52,271 nucleotides of DNA from Butyrivibrio sp. AE2015 (lineage in GTDB: Bacteria > Bacillota > Clostridia > Lachnospirales > Lachnospiraceae): the NCBI RefSeq assembly GCF_000420825.1, contig NZ_ATVR01000024.1, positions 1 through 52,271 on the forward strand, in the 5' to 3' direction. Position 1 is the stretch's first letter. The number at the start of each line of letters is the position of its first letter. Shown in pieces: positions 8,071-17,772 of this stretch. Under the pieces are notes generated by a model. The model saw nothing but the letters and a program-made list of their open reading frames with translations, was not told the DNA's origin and searched no databases. A program made the position numbers and the translations under genes.

Positions 8071-11000
8071 ATATATGCATTCTGATGCGTATTATCCAGT
8101 TCAATAACCTTTTTAAGGCAGTCCATTGCTTTTTCTTTATCTCCAAGGCCTATGTATCCAAGGCCCATGAGATAATAGCAGTGGGCTTTATTTTTTTTGT
8201 CCATATCTGCGTCAAACACTGACATATCCGGCATTGATACAGCAAAATAGTCCATCTTAAACTTATCGTGCAGGTGCTTTTGTCCATAATCAAGGAGCTT
8301 ATAGAACCTTGAATTGGCTTCTCTTTTATTCCCAAGCTTCTCAAAAGCAAGTCCCTGGTAAAGGATCATATCAGCAGGCTGGTCGTAATAGTACATCATT
8401 CCTGCAACTTCCATGGCCCCAAGTGTAGCTTTTTCAAAGCACTCTTTTGCCTTCTCACTGTCACCTGTCATCTCATAGCAGCAGCCAAGGTTGTAATAAA
8501 TGTGGTTATCCTTTGTGCCTTCAAGCCTGCCTTCACCAAGATTTTCAGGATATGAAAGAGCCTCAAGGAGCTTGTCTTTTGCTTCGCCTGCCTTACCTTC
8601 TTTTATCATCTCTTTTGCCGGCTCTAAAAGACACACCTTAAACTGAGTTGTGATCTTTCCTTCTGCGCCTTCCCAGGTCTGGAAGCTGTGGCCTGTGATC
8701 CTCTCGTGGGCCTCTTCATGCATCTTAAGCGAATTGAGCAGTGTCACATACTCTGTATAAAGGTCATCTCTCTTCTCGATAAGACCAATGTTTTCCATAT
8801 ATTTCCCAAGTCTCTCCTTCAAAGGTCTGTTGAGCTTTTGATAGAGCTGGTCGAGCTCAAGGAACACTCTTGCATCCTGCCTGTTAAGGGCAAAGGCTTT
8901 TTCCAGACACCTAAGTGCTTTCTCAGGATCATTTTTCTTGTTATAGTAGGCAATTGACAGATTTCTTAAAACAGTCGGGAAGGTATCGCATATTTCAAGG
9001 GAAGCTTCATACATCTCAATTGCCAGATCATACTGAAGCTTGTCATAGTACAGACATCCCAGATAGTACCTTGCTTTTGAGCCCTCATTATCTGCGGCAA
9101 TCGCAGCCTTCAATACTGCGATGTCCTCGAGCTTATTAGGGAAGCAGTAGTCAGGAACTGCCTTTTCACCTTTCTTATATGCCAAAAGAGCTTTCTCTTT
9201 TTCACCCAGCTTCTCCAAATATGCACCGCGATAATAATGGACCATTGGATTATCACCGTCGTAAATATCAAGGGCGCTTACAGCCTCTTCATAGAATCCG
9301 CCTTCAGCAAGGTCCCTTGCCACCATAAGGAAGGTCTCATGGAAGTTCCTTGTGAAATTCCTAAACTCCTTAGTTCCTTCGCCCACAAGTAAAGTTCTGA
9401 TATAGGCTGACACAAAATCAAATGTATCGTATTTTAAGTTCTCGCAGGTATAGTCGAGGGCCTTGGTTTTTCTTCCAAGTTTGTAGAGAATAGCTGCCCT
9501 TAAAGCTCTCGCCTTTGTGCTATGACTGTTCTTTACGAGAGCCTCGTCTATCAGGTCAAGGGCCGTCTCATAGTCTTGCTTTCTTGCTACAATGGCTGCC
9601 AAGTAATAGAAAGATTTTTCCTTCTGCTCATCTGACCAGGTTGCCTTATAGAAGGCGTCGTAGGCCTCGTCATATTTTTCCTGGTAAAAGAGGCATAGTC
9701 CCAAATTGTAGAAACTCTCTGAATCATAAGGATTGGGATGAAGCCTTGTGAGCCTTTCGATTGCTTTTCTGAAGTACTTCTCCGAAAGGTCAAATCTGCC
9801 TCTTTTAAGCAAAAGAAGTCCATAGGCATTGTTGATCCTGATATCCCCGGGATCACGTTTTAAGCCCTCAAGGTAATATGGGTCAGGTAAAAATGTTGCA
9901 TGTCGATACTGCTCAATGTGATTACCTGCAAGGAACAGCTCTTCATTGGTCTGAATATCGCATGGATCTTTTACAGCCTCTGCAGGCTCAGCAAACTCAG
10001 GGTCTTTTTCTTCAAGAATCTTGTATGAAACAAGCTCTTTTCCCGAAATATTATCTGTAACTGTCACCCTGATCCTACTCTTATCAAAGTCCTCTTTAGT
10101 CACTTTTCCTGCCAGGATCTTGCCAAGTTCAAGCTCACGCTCGCAGATATCCACAGGAGAAATAGCAACCTTCTCTGAAAAAAGAGTCTCGCCGCCATAT
10201 AGAACTGAAATGGTTGCGTCATTGTACTTCTCGGTTGCATAAACGCAGATATATAGCGTTTTGTCAGTTTTTACCTCAACGTTAAGCGCCGCATGGATCG
10301 TAGCATTTTTTACCTGGCCAACCTTCTTGTAGGGCATAAAGTACTGCTTAAATACCTTCTCCTCATAGGGCTTGAGCCAGGAAAAATCAGGCTGGTTGTC
10401 GCAGAACATGCCGGTCATAAGCTCGATATATGGGCCGTCTTCGTCTGTAAGATTTCGGTCCCACGCTTTTCCAAAGTCACCGCAGCCCCATGTCCACTGC
10501 TTCTTGCCCGGAGATACGTGATGGTCAGCAACATGCAAAAGACCTGCCTCTTTCTTATAGTCATAGCCTCCAACGAAGTCAAAATCAGACTTCTCAGCCA
10601 TGTATGAAGTAGGCACAGGAATATTCTTATATCTTGAAATATCCACACCCTCGCTGTAATCATGCTTGTAATACTCACCTGTTGCGATAGGGAATCTTGA
10701 AACAGCGCGTTTTCCGTGGTCATACACGTTATGAACATCGGGCGGGAAAATTGACTGTGTGTAGTCATTTACAGAAACCGCAGGATTAGCCCACCACAAA
10801 AAAGTCTGAGGAAGCGGTGTTCTGTTGTAGAGCTGCCCTGTGATCTCTATGAAAGCCTTCCCCGGATAAAGGGTAAACTTGGTTATCTCTTTTGTTCCAT
10901 ACATCTGGTCAACATCGCCTGTGATCAGAGTAACGCTGCCGTCGTCATTCTGCGCAAGCTTATAATCCACAGGAGAATAAGTTGTAGGTCTGTGATGCTG

Positions 11001-11360
11001 AGGCCAGTTAAACTCAATGCCTCCTGAGATCCATGGCCCCGTAAGTCCGACAAGAGCTGGTTTTATCACCTGATTGTAATAGACAAAATCATAGCCGTTT
11101 GTCTTGTCATAGGCCCTCTGGATCCTGCCTCCAAGCTGTGGAAGGATCATCACCTTTATGTACTCGTTCTCAAGAAAAACTGCCTTCCAGGCCACATCCT
11201 TTTTGGTGCGGCTGATCTCATTGGTTGAAGGATAAGGATATATTTTTCCTGTGCTTCCCTGATACACTCTCTTCTCCAAAAACATTGGATTTATATCAGG
11301 CTTTCCGACCTCGTAAGTTGGGATTAGTACGCTCTCTTCCCAGATTTTTGCTTCTATCAT
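8049..11360 (-). CDS. DUF5107 and tetratricopeptide-repeat protein
   Basis: This is an 1103-residue protein. Residues from about 40 to 360 match the DUF5107 pattern: a galactose-mutarotase-like beta sandwich with PQLGGRI, GPWISGGIEFNWPQHH and TFLWWANPAVSV. A short Ig-like segment follows. The second half is a long series of tetratricopeptide repeats with LGLCLFYQEKYDEAYDAF, YYLGCLYYDKLQYDLAIEMY and similar repeats to the C-terminus. There is no signal peptide, so it is probably cytoplasmic. Family members sit beside glycoside hydrolases and are thought to act on sugars, but the reaction is not established. It is divergent from the AraC regulator and GH2-like hydrolase. The start is supported by AAAGGAG. 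Confidence 0.88.
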   Translation of the reverse strand: MIEAKIWEESVLIPTYEVGKPDINPMFLEKRVYQGSTGKIYPYPSTNEISRTKKDVAWKAVFLENEYIKVMILPQLGGRIQRAYDKTNGYDFVYYNQVIKPALVGLTGPWISGGIEFNWPQHHRPTTYSPVDYKLAQNDDGSVTLITGDVDQMYGTKEITKFTLYPGKAFIEITGQLYNRTPLPQTFLWWANPAVSVNDYTQSIFPPDVHNVYDHGKRAVSRFPIATGEYYKHDYSEGVDISRYKNIPVPTSYMAEKSDFDFVGGYDYKKEAGLLHVADHHVSPGKKQWTWGCGDFGKAWDRNLTDEDGPYIELMTGMFCDNQPDFSWLKPYEEKVFKQYFMPYKKVGQVKNATIHAALNVEVKTDKTLYICVYATEKYNDATISVLYGGETLFSEKVAISPVDICERELELGKILAGKVTKEDFDKSRIRVTVTDNISGKELVSYKILEEKDPEFAEPAEAVKDPCDIQTNEELFLAGNHIEQYRHATFLPDPYYLEGLKRDPGDIRINNAYGLLLLKRGRFDLSEKYFRKAIERLTRLHPNPYDSESFYNLGLCLFYQEKYDEAYDAFYKATWSDEQKEKSFYYLAAIVARKQDYETALDLIDEALVKNSHSTKARALRAAILYKLGRKTKALDYTCENLKYDTFDFVSAYIRTLLVGEGTKEFRNFTRNFHETFLMVARDLAEGGFYEEAVSALDIYDGDNPMVHYYRGAYLEKLGEKEKALLAYKKGEKAVPDYCFPNKLEDIAVLKAAIAADNEGSKARYYLGCLYYDKLQYDLAIEMYEASLEICDTFPTVLRNLSIAYYNKKNDPEKALRCLEKAFALNRQDARVFLELDQLYQKLNRPLKERLGKYMENIGLIEKRDDLYTEYVTLLNSLKMHEEAHERITGHSFQTWEGAEGKITTQFKVCLLEPAKEMIKEGKAGEAKDKLLEALSYPENLGEGRLEGTKDNHIYYNLGCCYEMTGDSEKAKECFEKATLGAMEVAGMMYYYDQPADMILYQGLAFEKLGNKREANSRFYKLLDYGQKHLHDKFKMDYFAVSMPDMSVFDADMDKKNKAHCYYLMGLGYIGLGDKEKAMDCLKKVIELDNTHQNAYIYSEYSL

Positions 11361-11502
11361 ATCTCTTCTCCTTTGCGGATACTATTGTTATTTCATTCAT
11401 AACTATTCAGAAAAAGCCCCGGACTAGTTACTTACATTTTCATTTACCCCAAAGTTATCATCAAGTGAAAAAATTGGTGATTTTTGTTAAAATATTGCTC
11501 TA

Positions 11503-11531
11503 TTGTATGAGCTATCTGTCAGTGCTATAAT
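11503..11531 (+). promoter_or_regulatory. promoter of the araC-like gene
   Basis: TTGTAT (11503-11508) and a perfect TATAAT (11526-11531) are separated by 17 nt, with the start codon about 44 nt downstream. It lies in the 214-bp divergent region shared with the DUF5107 gene, where the regulator probably binds. Confidence 0.6.
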
Positions 11532-11574
11532 TCCTCTATGTTAAAAGAAATATTTTCAAGCTGAGGAAACGCTT

Positions 11575-12426
11575 ATGAAATCTACAGAAAAGTACGTTTC
11601 AAGGGATTCCGAATACTTTTTTCACTATGCCTCTGCCATGGCTCAAAAGCTCTTTTTCTATCCGGTTGTGGCAGGCAGGTTCACATACCTTCCCGGGTAT
11701 GAACTGAGTCGTGAAAGGTATGACAGTTACCTCATGATAATTGTTGAAACCGGTGAACTTACAGCCCGCATTTCCGGAAAAGAATACATAGTATATCCCG
11801 GTCAGATTTTATTGATAAATTGCTATGAGCCTCACTCCTATAAGAGCCTTGTGAAAACCACCATCTCTTGGATCCACTTTGATGGCAACATGAGCAAGGA
11901 CTTCTACGAAGCCATAATTAATTCCAAAGGAAACATCTTAACCCCACAGAACCTGCAGCCCATAAAGAGTCTTTGCCACAAGATAATTGAGTCCATGAAT
12001 GAGAGTAAAAACAAATGCTCCGAGGGCGATTACTCGCTGATGATCCACAATCTTTTGAACTTAATGCTGACATCAGAAAACACCCAGATCATCGGAAACA
12101 GCGAGAATTTCCAAAAGGTTTTAAGCTACATAAACGATCATTTTTCAGAAAACATTTCAATTGATGAACTATCAGGGATCGCAGGTCTTACAAGCTACTA
12201 CTTTCTCAGGGCTTTTAAGAAAAAAACAGGCGTGACTCCGCACCAGTTCATTATTGATACAAGGCTTTCGTCCGCCAAATACTACTTATCTTCAACGGAT
12301 ATGAGCATAAGTGATATTGCTGAAAAGGTTGGATTTAGCGACGAGAGCGCATTTTGCCAGTCATTTAAAAAGAAAAACGGCACCACACCGCTTAAATACA
12401 GAAGAGGAGAAAATTATGAGATATGA
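11575..12426 (+). CDS. AraC-family transcriptional regulator
   Basis: This 283-residue protein has an N-terminal cupin-like sensor (about 25-150; VYPGQILLINCYEPHSY is typical of the beta barrel) and a C-terminal pair of helix-turn-helix motifs. The latter are seen in ISIDELSGIAGLTSYYFLRA and MSISDIAEKVGFSDESAFCQ, followed by the diagnostic FKKKNGTTPLKYR. Proteins of this kind bind a sugar and activate nearby catabolic genes. The 3' end overlaps the start of the GH2-like gene by 11 bp, which implies translational coupling, and the DUF5107 gene is divergent. The likely target is therefore this locus. GAGG precedes the start. Confidence 0.92.
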   Translation: MKSTEKYVSRDSEYFFHYASAMAQKLFFYPVVAGRFTYLPGYELSRERYDSYLMIIVETGELTARISGKEYIVYPGQILLINCYEPHSYKSLVKTTISWIHFDGNMSKDFYEAIINSKGNILTPQNLQPIKSLCHKIIESMNESKNKCSEGDYSLMIHNLLNLMLTSENTQIIGNSENFQKVLSYINDHFSENISIDELSGIAGLTSYYFLRAFKKKTGVTPHQFIIDTRLSSAKYYLSSTDMSISDIAEKVGFSDESAFCQSFKKKNGTTPLKYRRGENYEI

Positions 12427-15175
12427 TCTAACAGGCAATTGGACGATTACTGCAAACCAGGTTCAAAAGCAAGGGCAGCTTCCCGGAACCCTTGATACCA
12501 ACGGGATTGGAAATAATGACAAAGTTGCAAAGCCCTGGCATCCGGACATTGAAGACAGAAACAAACACATGGAAAAAGATGCAGAGACTGACCCAAGGAT
12601 CAACTCCCGATTCACAAGACTCTATACATATGAGGGCGTGGCTACATTTCAGAGAACTTTTGATGAAGAGCCTTCTTCTGACAAAAGACTCTTTATCATA
12701 GCAGAAAGAGCCCGCGCTCTTTATCTTAATATCGATGGCACAGACATTCCAAGCGCCAGCGGGTGCCTTAGCACTCCATACGTTTTCGAAGTTACGGGCA
12801 TCCTTCACAAAGGAAGCACCATCACCTTCACCTGCGACAACTCCTATCAGGGACTTCCTTACAAAGACATTGTCTTTTCCTCAGCAGCCACAGATGAGAC
12901 CCAGACTAACTGGAACGGAATAATAGGCGACATCTACGTAGAGGAAAGAGATAATATCTTTTTATCTGACATTATGGTCTACCCTCACGGAAACAAACTT
13001 GATGTCCGCATTGTTATAGATGTAGCTGAAAACGCTGTAAGCGCCTCAAACATGAGCCTTGTCCTTAGCTGTCCATACCTTGCAGACACCATCGAATCAG
13101 CGGTAGACATTGATCCATCCGACGACTGCACTGTCATAGAACTCACAGATCTTGAACTTTCCGATAATTACAGAGACAACCTCTGGGATGAAGGAAAGGG
13201 CAATCTCTGCGACCTTACTGTATCCCTTTTGTCTGATACAAAAGAAATAACAAGGAAAAATGTCCGCTTTGGAATAAGGGACTTCTCCTACGATAGCGAG
13301 GGAAGACTTACAATAAACGACCGCAGATTTTTCCTTAGAAGCGAAGCCAACTGCGCTGTTTTCCCTGAAACAGGCTTTCCTCCAATGGACAAGGAAAGCT
13401 GGACCAATATCCTCAAGACCTACGCTTCATATGGCGTAAACTGCATGCGTTTCCACTCCTGGTGTCCTCCGGAAGCAGCTTTTTCTGCAGCTGACGAGCT
13501 TGGTATGATGATGCAGCCTGAGCTCTCCCACTGGAATCCAAGGGACGCTTTTAAAAGCAGCGAAAGCAAGGATTATTATCAGACAGAGCTTCTCGAAATC
13601 CTCTGGACCTACGCAAACCACCCTTCTTTTGTCATGCTCTCTCTCGGAAATGAGCTCATAACAGATGAAGAGGGCGTAGACTACATGCACGAACTCTTAT
13701 CAATCGCCAAAAGAACTGACAACACCCGCCTCTTTGCCTGGGGATCAAACAACTTCTATGGCGCAAACGGAGTTGATAAAGAGAGCGACTTCTACACTTC
13801 TGCCCGCTTTAAGGACAAGCACATCCGTCTTTCCGGAGTTAGAGGTCTTTTTAACAAGACTTATCCTAATGCAAAAAACAACTTCTCAGAGATTATGAAG
13901 GACCTCAGAAAAGACTATGACAAACCTGTATTTGGTTTCGAAGTTGGTCAGTACGAGGTTTCTCCTGATATTGACGAGATTGATGAGTTCAAAGGTGTTA
14001 CAAAGCCAGATAATTACAGCATTGTAAAGGATAAATTAAAAGCCCTTGGTATATCAGATAAAGAATGGAAAAAGAGAATCGCCGCAACAGGTGCGCTTGC
14101 CTTAATAGGGTATCGCGAAGAGGTTGAAGCTGTCATGAGAACTCCTGAAATGTCAGGCTTATCTCTTCTTGGACTTCAGGACTTCCCGGGACAGGGCACA
14201 GCTCTTGTAGGAATGCTCAATTCACACCTTGAAGCAAAAGCATTTCCATTTGCAGAGCCTTCAAGATTCAACAGCTTTTTTACTTCCAAAGCGCTTTTGG
14301 TTCTTCTTGACAGATACACTTATGTTGCAGGAGATGTGATAAAAGCAGATGTTTTATTTGCCAATTACAGCCAGGATGATTTCTTTTTACCTGTAAAATA
14401 TGCCCTCTGCGAGCATTCAGACAGTTCCGCGGCCACCTCTGACAATACCTGCAAAAGCGGAACATTAGATGAAGTTCATTGCCCTGCAGGAACACTAACA
14501 AATGTGGGAACAATTGAAATACCATTAGCAGACTACACTTCTCCTAAAAGGCTGGATTTGGTTGTTTATTATGAAAACACCGATATTCGAAACACTTACC
14601 CTGTGTGGGTTTACCCAGATGATAAGCCAGTTTGCCCTGACACAATATACGAAACTGAAGTCCTTGATGAAAAGGCAATAAAGATTTTGGAAGGTGGCGG
14701 CAAAGTATTCCTTGCTCCCCACTCAACAGAAGAAGCTCTTCCACATTCTGCCAAAGCTCAGTTTTCTACGGACTTTTGGTCAGTTGGAACTTTCCCTAAC
14801 CAGGAGGGCACCATGGGACAGCTCATTTTAAAGGATCATCCTTTATTTAAGACCTTCCCTACCGAAGAGTTCACCAATTACCAGTGGTGGCCAATGGCTT
14901 CACAAAGAGCTTTCATCCTTCCAAGATACATGGACACACTTGTAACTGAAATGGACAGCTATGCTACTCTCCGCCCAATGTCACAGCTTTTTGAAGTGAA
15001 GTGCCTTGGCGGCAAGCTTATGGCTTCATCCATGGGCCTTTGGGACCTCCAGGAATATCCTGAAGCAAGAGCTCTTTTGCACAGTATCTACAGCTATATG
15101 GATTCAGATGAGTTTAACCCCGTTTCTGAAATGACTGCTGATGACATTGACACGACATTGGGACGGTTCTTTTGA
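12416..15175 (+). CDS. glycoside hydrolase family 2-like protein
   Basis: This 919-residue protein starts at the ATG inside the end of the AraC gene, after GAGGAG; a longer in-frame reading into AraC is not credible. It opens with LTGNWTI, the usual start of a GH2 sugar-binding jelly roll (about 1-165), followed by an Ig-like domain and a TIM barrel (about 285-560). The probable acid/base glutamate is in SLGNELITDEEG and the probable nucleophile in VFGFEVGQYE. There is no signal peptide, so it acts in the cytoplasm on imported oligosaccharides. The exact sugar cannot be read; beta-galactosidase, glucuronidase and rhamnosidase activities all occur in this fold. Confidence 0.85.
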   Translation: MRYDLTGNWTITANQVQKQGQLPGTLDTNGIGNNDKVAKPWHPDIEDRNKHMEKDAETDPRINSRFTRLYTYEGVATFQRTFDEEPSSDKRLFIIAERARALYLNIDGTDIPSASGCLSTPYVFEVTGILHKGSTITFTCDNSYQGLPYKDIVFSSAATDETQTNWNGIIGDIYVEERDNIFLSDIMVYPHGNKLDVRIVIDVAENAVSASNMSLVLSCPYLADTIESAVDIDPSDDCTVIELTDLELSDNYRDNLWDEGKGNLCDLTVSLLSDTKEITRKNVRFGIRDFSYDSEGRLTINDRRFFLRSEANCAVFPETGFPPMDKESWTNILKTYASYGVNCMRFHSWCPPEAAFSAADELGMMMQPELSHWNPRDAFKSSESKDYYQTELLEILWTYANHPSFVMLSLGNELITDEEGVDYMHELLSIAKRTDNTRLFAWGSNNFYGANGVDKESDFYTSARFKDKHIRLSGVRGLFNKTYPNAKNNFSEIMKDLRKDYDKPVFGFEVGQYEVSPDIDEIDEFKGVTKPDNYSIVKDKLKALGISDKEWKKRIAATGALALIGYREEVEAVMRTPEMSGLSLLGLQDFPGQGTALVGMLNSHLEAKAFPFAEPSRFNSFFTSKALLVLLDRYTYVAGDVIKADVLFANYSQDDFFLPVKYALCEHSDSSAATSDNTCKSGTLDEVHCPAGTLTNVGTIEIPLADYTSPKRLDLVVYYENTDIRNTYPVWVYPDDKPVCPDTIYETEVLDEKAIKILEGGGKVFLAPHSTEEALPHSAKAQFSTDFWSVGTFPNQEGTMGQLILKDHPLFKTFPTEEFTNYQWWPMASQRAFILPRYMDTLVTEMDSYATLRPMSQLFEVKCLGGKLMASSMGLWDLQEYPEARALLHSIYSYMDSDEFNPVSEMTADDIDTTLGRFF

Positions 15176-15293
15176 CTTATTTTTTCAAATTTCCGCTCCC
15201 AAACAGTGGCGTACATGAATTGACCAATTCACTTCATATACGTATACTCTTAATGTGTCATTTTACGGAACAGAAAAACGGAGTAAACGAAGT

Positions 15294-15890
15294 ATGAATA
15301 TTTATATTGATTTTGACGATTGTTTATGTGAAACTGCCAAGCACTTTTCCATACTTGTAAAAGAAATGTTTAATAAGGAAGTGCCTTACGAAGATATAAA
15401 GTTCTTTGATCTCAAAAGATCTTTTGATCTTAATGATAAGGAATATGAAGATATGATGATTGAAGGTCACAGACCTGAGGTTCTTCTTTCTTACGATGAG
15501 ACACCGGGGGCTGTAGAGACTATCAACAGCTGGATTGACCAGGGACACGATGTATCTATCATCACAGGAAGACCTAGCAGCGCTTATGAAGCTTCAAGAC
15601 AGTGGCTCGACGAACATGATCTGAAGAGAGTTAAGCTCTTTTGCCTTAATAAATACGGACGCGACAGCTTTATCAAGAACAGCGAATTTAATCTTGAGCT
15701 GGAAGATTACTACAAAATGAAATTTGACTATGCCATTGAAGACTCACCTATGGCATTTAAATTTTTTGATCACCTTCCTGACCTTAAGGTAATGGTCGTT
15801 GACAGACCATGGAACAGGGAATGTGAATTTCCAAGCAAGGCCTTCACAAGATGCCCTGACTGGAAAACAATAAAAGAACTCGTTAAATAA
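15294..15890 (+). CDS. 5'(3')-deoxyribonucleotidase-like HAD phosphatase
   Basis: This 198-residue HAD-superfamily protein starts with NIYIDFDDCLCET: motif I, with the nucleophile and acid/base aspartates in DFDDC. IITGRPSSAYEAS is motif II, and AIEDSPMAF with VVDRPWNREC supplies the C-terminal acidic motif. This pattern is that of the NT5C type (dephosphorylation of deoxynucleoside monophosphates), though clostridial members are not tested widely. The chosen ATG follows GGAG, and an in-frame start 39 nt upstream has no ribosome site. It is monocistronic, ended by the strong hairpin at 15893-15938. Confidence 0.85.
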   Translation: MNIYIDFDDCLCETAKHFSILVKEMFNKEVPYEDIKFFDLKRSFDLNDKEYEDMMIEGHRPEVLLSYDETPGAVETINSWIDQGHDVSIITGRPSSAYEASRQWLDEHDLKRVKLFCLNKYGRDSFIKNSEFNLELEDYYKMKFDYAIEDSPMAFKFFDHLPDLKVMVVDRPWNRECEFPSKAFTRCPDWKTIKELVK

Positions 15891-15892
15891 CG

Positions 15893-15938
15893 AAAAAACT
15901 TCCAACACATTTTATATACCCTGTGTTGGAAGTTTTTT
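15893..15938. terminator. bidirectional intrinsic terminator
   Basis: The 17-nt arms 15893-15909 and 15922-15938 are perfect complements around a 12-nt loop. They run out into T8 on the plus strand and begin with A6, so they also give a U tract on the minus strand. The hairpin serves the convergent nucleotidase gene and the flavoprotein gene. Confidence 0.92.
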
Positions 15939-15955
15939 TTATTGTTTTTTATCAA

Positions 15956-17713
15956 TCACTTTGATGCGTTCTCACCGGCGATTCTTCCGAATACAACGAT
16001 ATCAGCAACAGCGTTTCCACCAAGTCTGTTTGCTCCGTGGATACCACCTGTAACCTCGCCGCAGGCGTAGAGTCCAGGGATTGGTGTTCCATCTGTTGAG
16101 ATAACCTGAGCATCTGTATTTATCTTTACACCGCCCATACAGTGGTGAATTCCCGGGCCTACATTAACTGCGTAGTAAGGTCCTGAAGAAAGATCTGTAA
16201 GAGGCGTTCCAATATCTCTTGAGAAATCAGCGTCCGTGCCTGAAGCAACATAGGAAGACCAGGTACTTACTGTTTCCTTCAATGCAGCAGTGGCATTTGC
16301 ATCAAACTCCATGGCCTTTGCAAGTTCATCGAGATCTGCACCTGTCACAAGATATCCGCTCTTATCGAGCTTCTTGATAACTGCTGAGCCTTCATACATT
16401 TCCTGGTTGGCAATAAGCCATACATTTCCACCGGTCTGTGAAACTTCTGCAGCAGATACTGCATCTCTTGTTCCGGTTTCATTGGTAAATCTCACGCCTT
16501 CTCTATTTACAAGGATGGCACCATCACCTCTTAAAGCCTCACCAACAAGTGCTCCATCAGTAGGAATTACAGTAGGATGAAGCTGAATCTGCTCCATATC
16601 CACAAAGTCTGCACCAACTTCGCCCAGGAAGTCAATGGCATCACCATCTGCAGTTGCCACGTTTGTGGAAATATATCCTGCAAGGTCAGGACGAAGGGCT
16701 ACGATACGATCCATGTTTCCGCCAAATCCACCTGTTGCAATGATAACAGAATTTGCATGAACAGTGATGTTTTCGCCATATGCTCCAACTCCCGATACGC
16801 CTACAGCTTTTCCATCTTCCATGATTATCTTATTAACAGCAGCACCGGTCACTACTTCAATTCCAAGCTCATCAAGTCTTACTCCAAGAGCTGATACAAG
16901 GAAGTTACCTACGGAAGTAACATTTCCTTCAGCATCCACAGGACGATGAGTTCTCTTTGCACTAAGACCGCCCATTGTTCCCAAAGGACCTGAAAGAGGA
17001 GCATTCTCTTTATCAAGCCAGTCAATAGCTTCTGATGTATTCTCAGCAAGAGTCCTTACAAGCTCCGGATCATTTATCTCTTTTCCACTCTTAATAGTAT
17101 CCTCGATAAAGAGCTCTACAGAGTCTTCAATTCCCTGCTCTTTTTCATAATGAGTCTCTGCTGCATTCATTCCTGAGCTTGCACGGCTTGTATTTCCGCC
17201 AAGAATATCACTCTTCTCAAGAAGAATTACACTTTTACCATTTTCAGCTACAGTGATCGCTGCAGTCATTCCGGCTCCGCCGCCTCCGACAACTACAACA
17301 TCAGCAGTAGCTTCATAATCTTCGGCTGTTCCTGCTCCAGCTCCGCTTCCATCCGCAACTATACCAGCCTCTCCAAGTGCCATTTCCACAGCAGACAAAA
17401 AACCTTTTGAGGAATAAGTTGCTCCGGAAATAGTATCGATATTCACATTCTGAGTTTTCAGGATCTTTGTCCTTAGTGCTTTTATGGCACTTCCTCCAAT
17501 AGATGGCGTCTCGCCCTCTGTCTGATATGTGATATCTGTTATGGTATTTCCTTCGACAAAAACAGAGACCTTGATCTCTCCTGCAAAGCCCTGCGCTGCG
17601 CCATCGTATTGATGTCCTTCGCGCTCAACGACATACATGCTTCCGCCAATGCAAAACAAAATTAATGCCACGCATGCTAAACATGATAAAATTCGCTTTG
17701 TGAGACTTCCCAT
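15956..17713 (-). CDS. FMN-binding, FAD-dependent fumarate-reductase-like flavoprotein
   Basis: This 585-residue protein has an N-terminal hydrophobic anchor or signal (about 8-28). An FMN-binding domain (about 40-115) carries DTISGATYSSKG, the kind of site where ApbE attaches FMN to the threonine of SGAT. A flavocytochrome-c-type FAD domain (about 135-585) follows, with VVVGGGGAGMTAAI near its start and HHCMGGVKI and GLYACGEVTGGIHGANRLGG near the end. No CxxCH heme motif is present. Such proteins reduce fumarate, urocanate or related enoates outside the membrane as electron sinks. The substrate is not decided by sequence. Its 3' end shares the bidirectional terminator. Confidence 0.9.
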   Translation of the reverse strand: MGSLTKRILSCLACVALILFCIGGSMYVVEREGHQYDGAAQGFAGEIKVSVFVEGNTITDITYQTEGETPSIGGSAIKALRTKILKTQNVNIDTISGATYSSKGFLSAVEMALGEAGIVADGSGAGAGTAEDYEATADVVVVGGGGAGMTAAITVAENGKSVILLEKSDILGGNTSRASSGMNAAETHYEKEQGIEDSVELFIEDTIKSGKEINDPELVRTLAENTSEAIDWLDKENAPLSGPLGTMGGLSAKRTHRPVDAEGNVTSVGNFLVSALGVRLDELGIEVVTGAAVNKIIMEDGKAVGVSGVGAYGENITVHANSVIIATGGFGGNMDRIVALRPDLAGYISTNVATADGDAIDFLGEVGADFVDMEQIQLHPTVIPTDGALVGEALRGDGAILVNREGVRFTNETGTRDAVSAAEVSQTGGNVWLIANQEMYEGSAVIKKLDKSGYLVTGADLDELAKAMEFDANATAALKETVSTWSSYVASGTDADFSRDIGTPLTDLSSGPYYAVNVGPGIHHCMGGVKINTDAQVISTDGTPIPGLYACGEVTGGIHGANRLGGNAVADIVVFGRIAGENASK

Positions 17714-17772
17714 ATCTTTTCCTTTCCATCAAAAAAAATGATATAACTTGATTTAAAGCAACCTGAAAAACT

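Noticed and set aside
12311..12415. N-terminal extension of the GH2-like protein into the AraC gene
   Set aside because: It would overlap the coding helix-turn-helix of AraC by over 100 bp; ATG 12416 has a good GAGGAG site and begins at the expected LTGNWTI.
12428..14744. Several 60-130-codon frames on the minus strand opposite the GH2-like gene, and similar shadows opposite other large genes
   Set aside because: They lack ribosome sites and family motifs and lie fully opposite well-supported genes.
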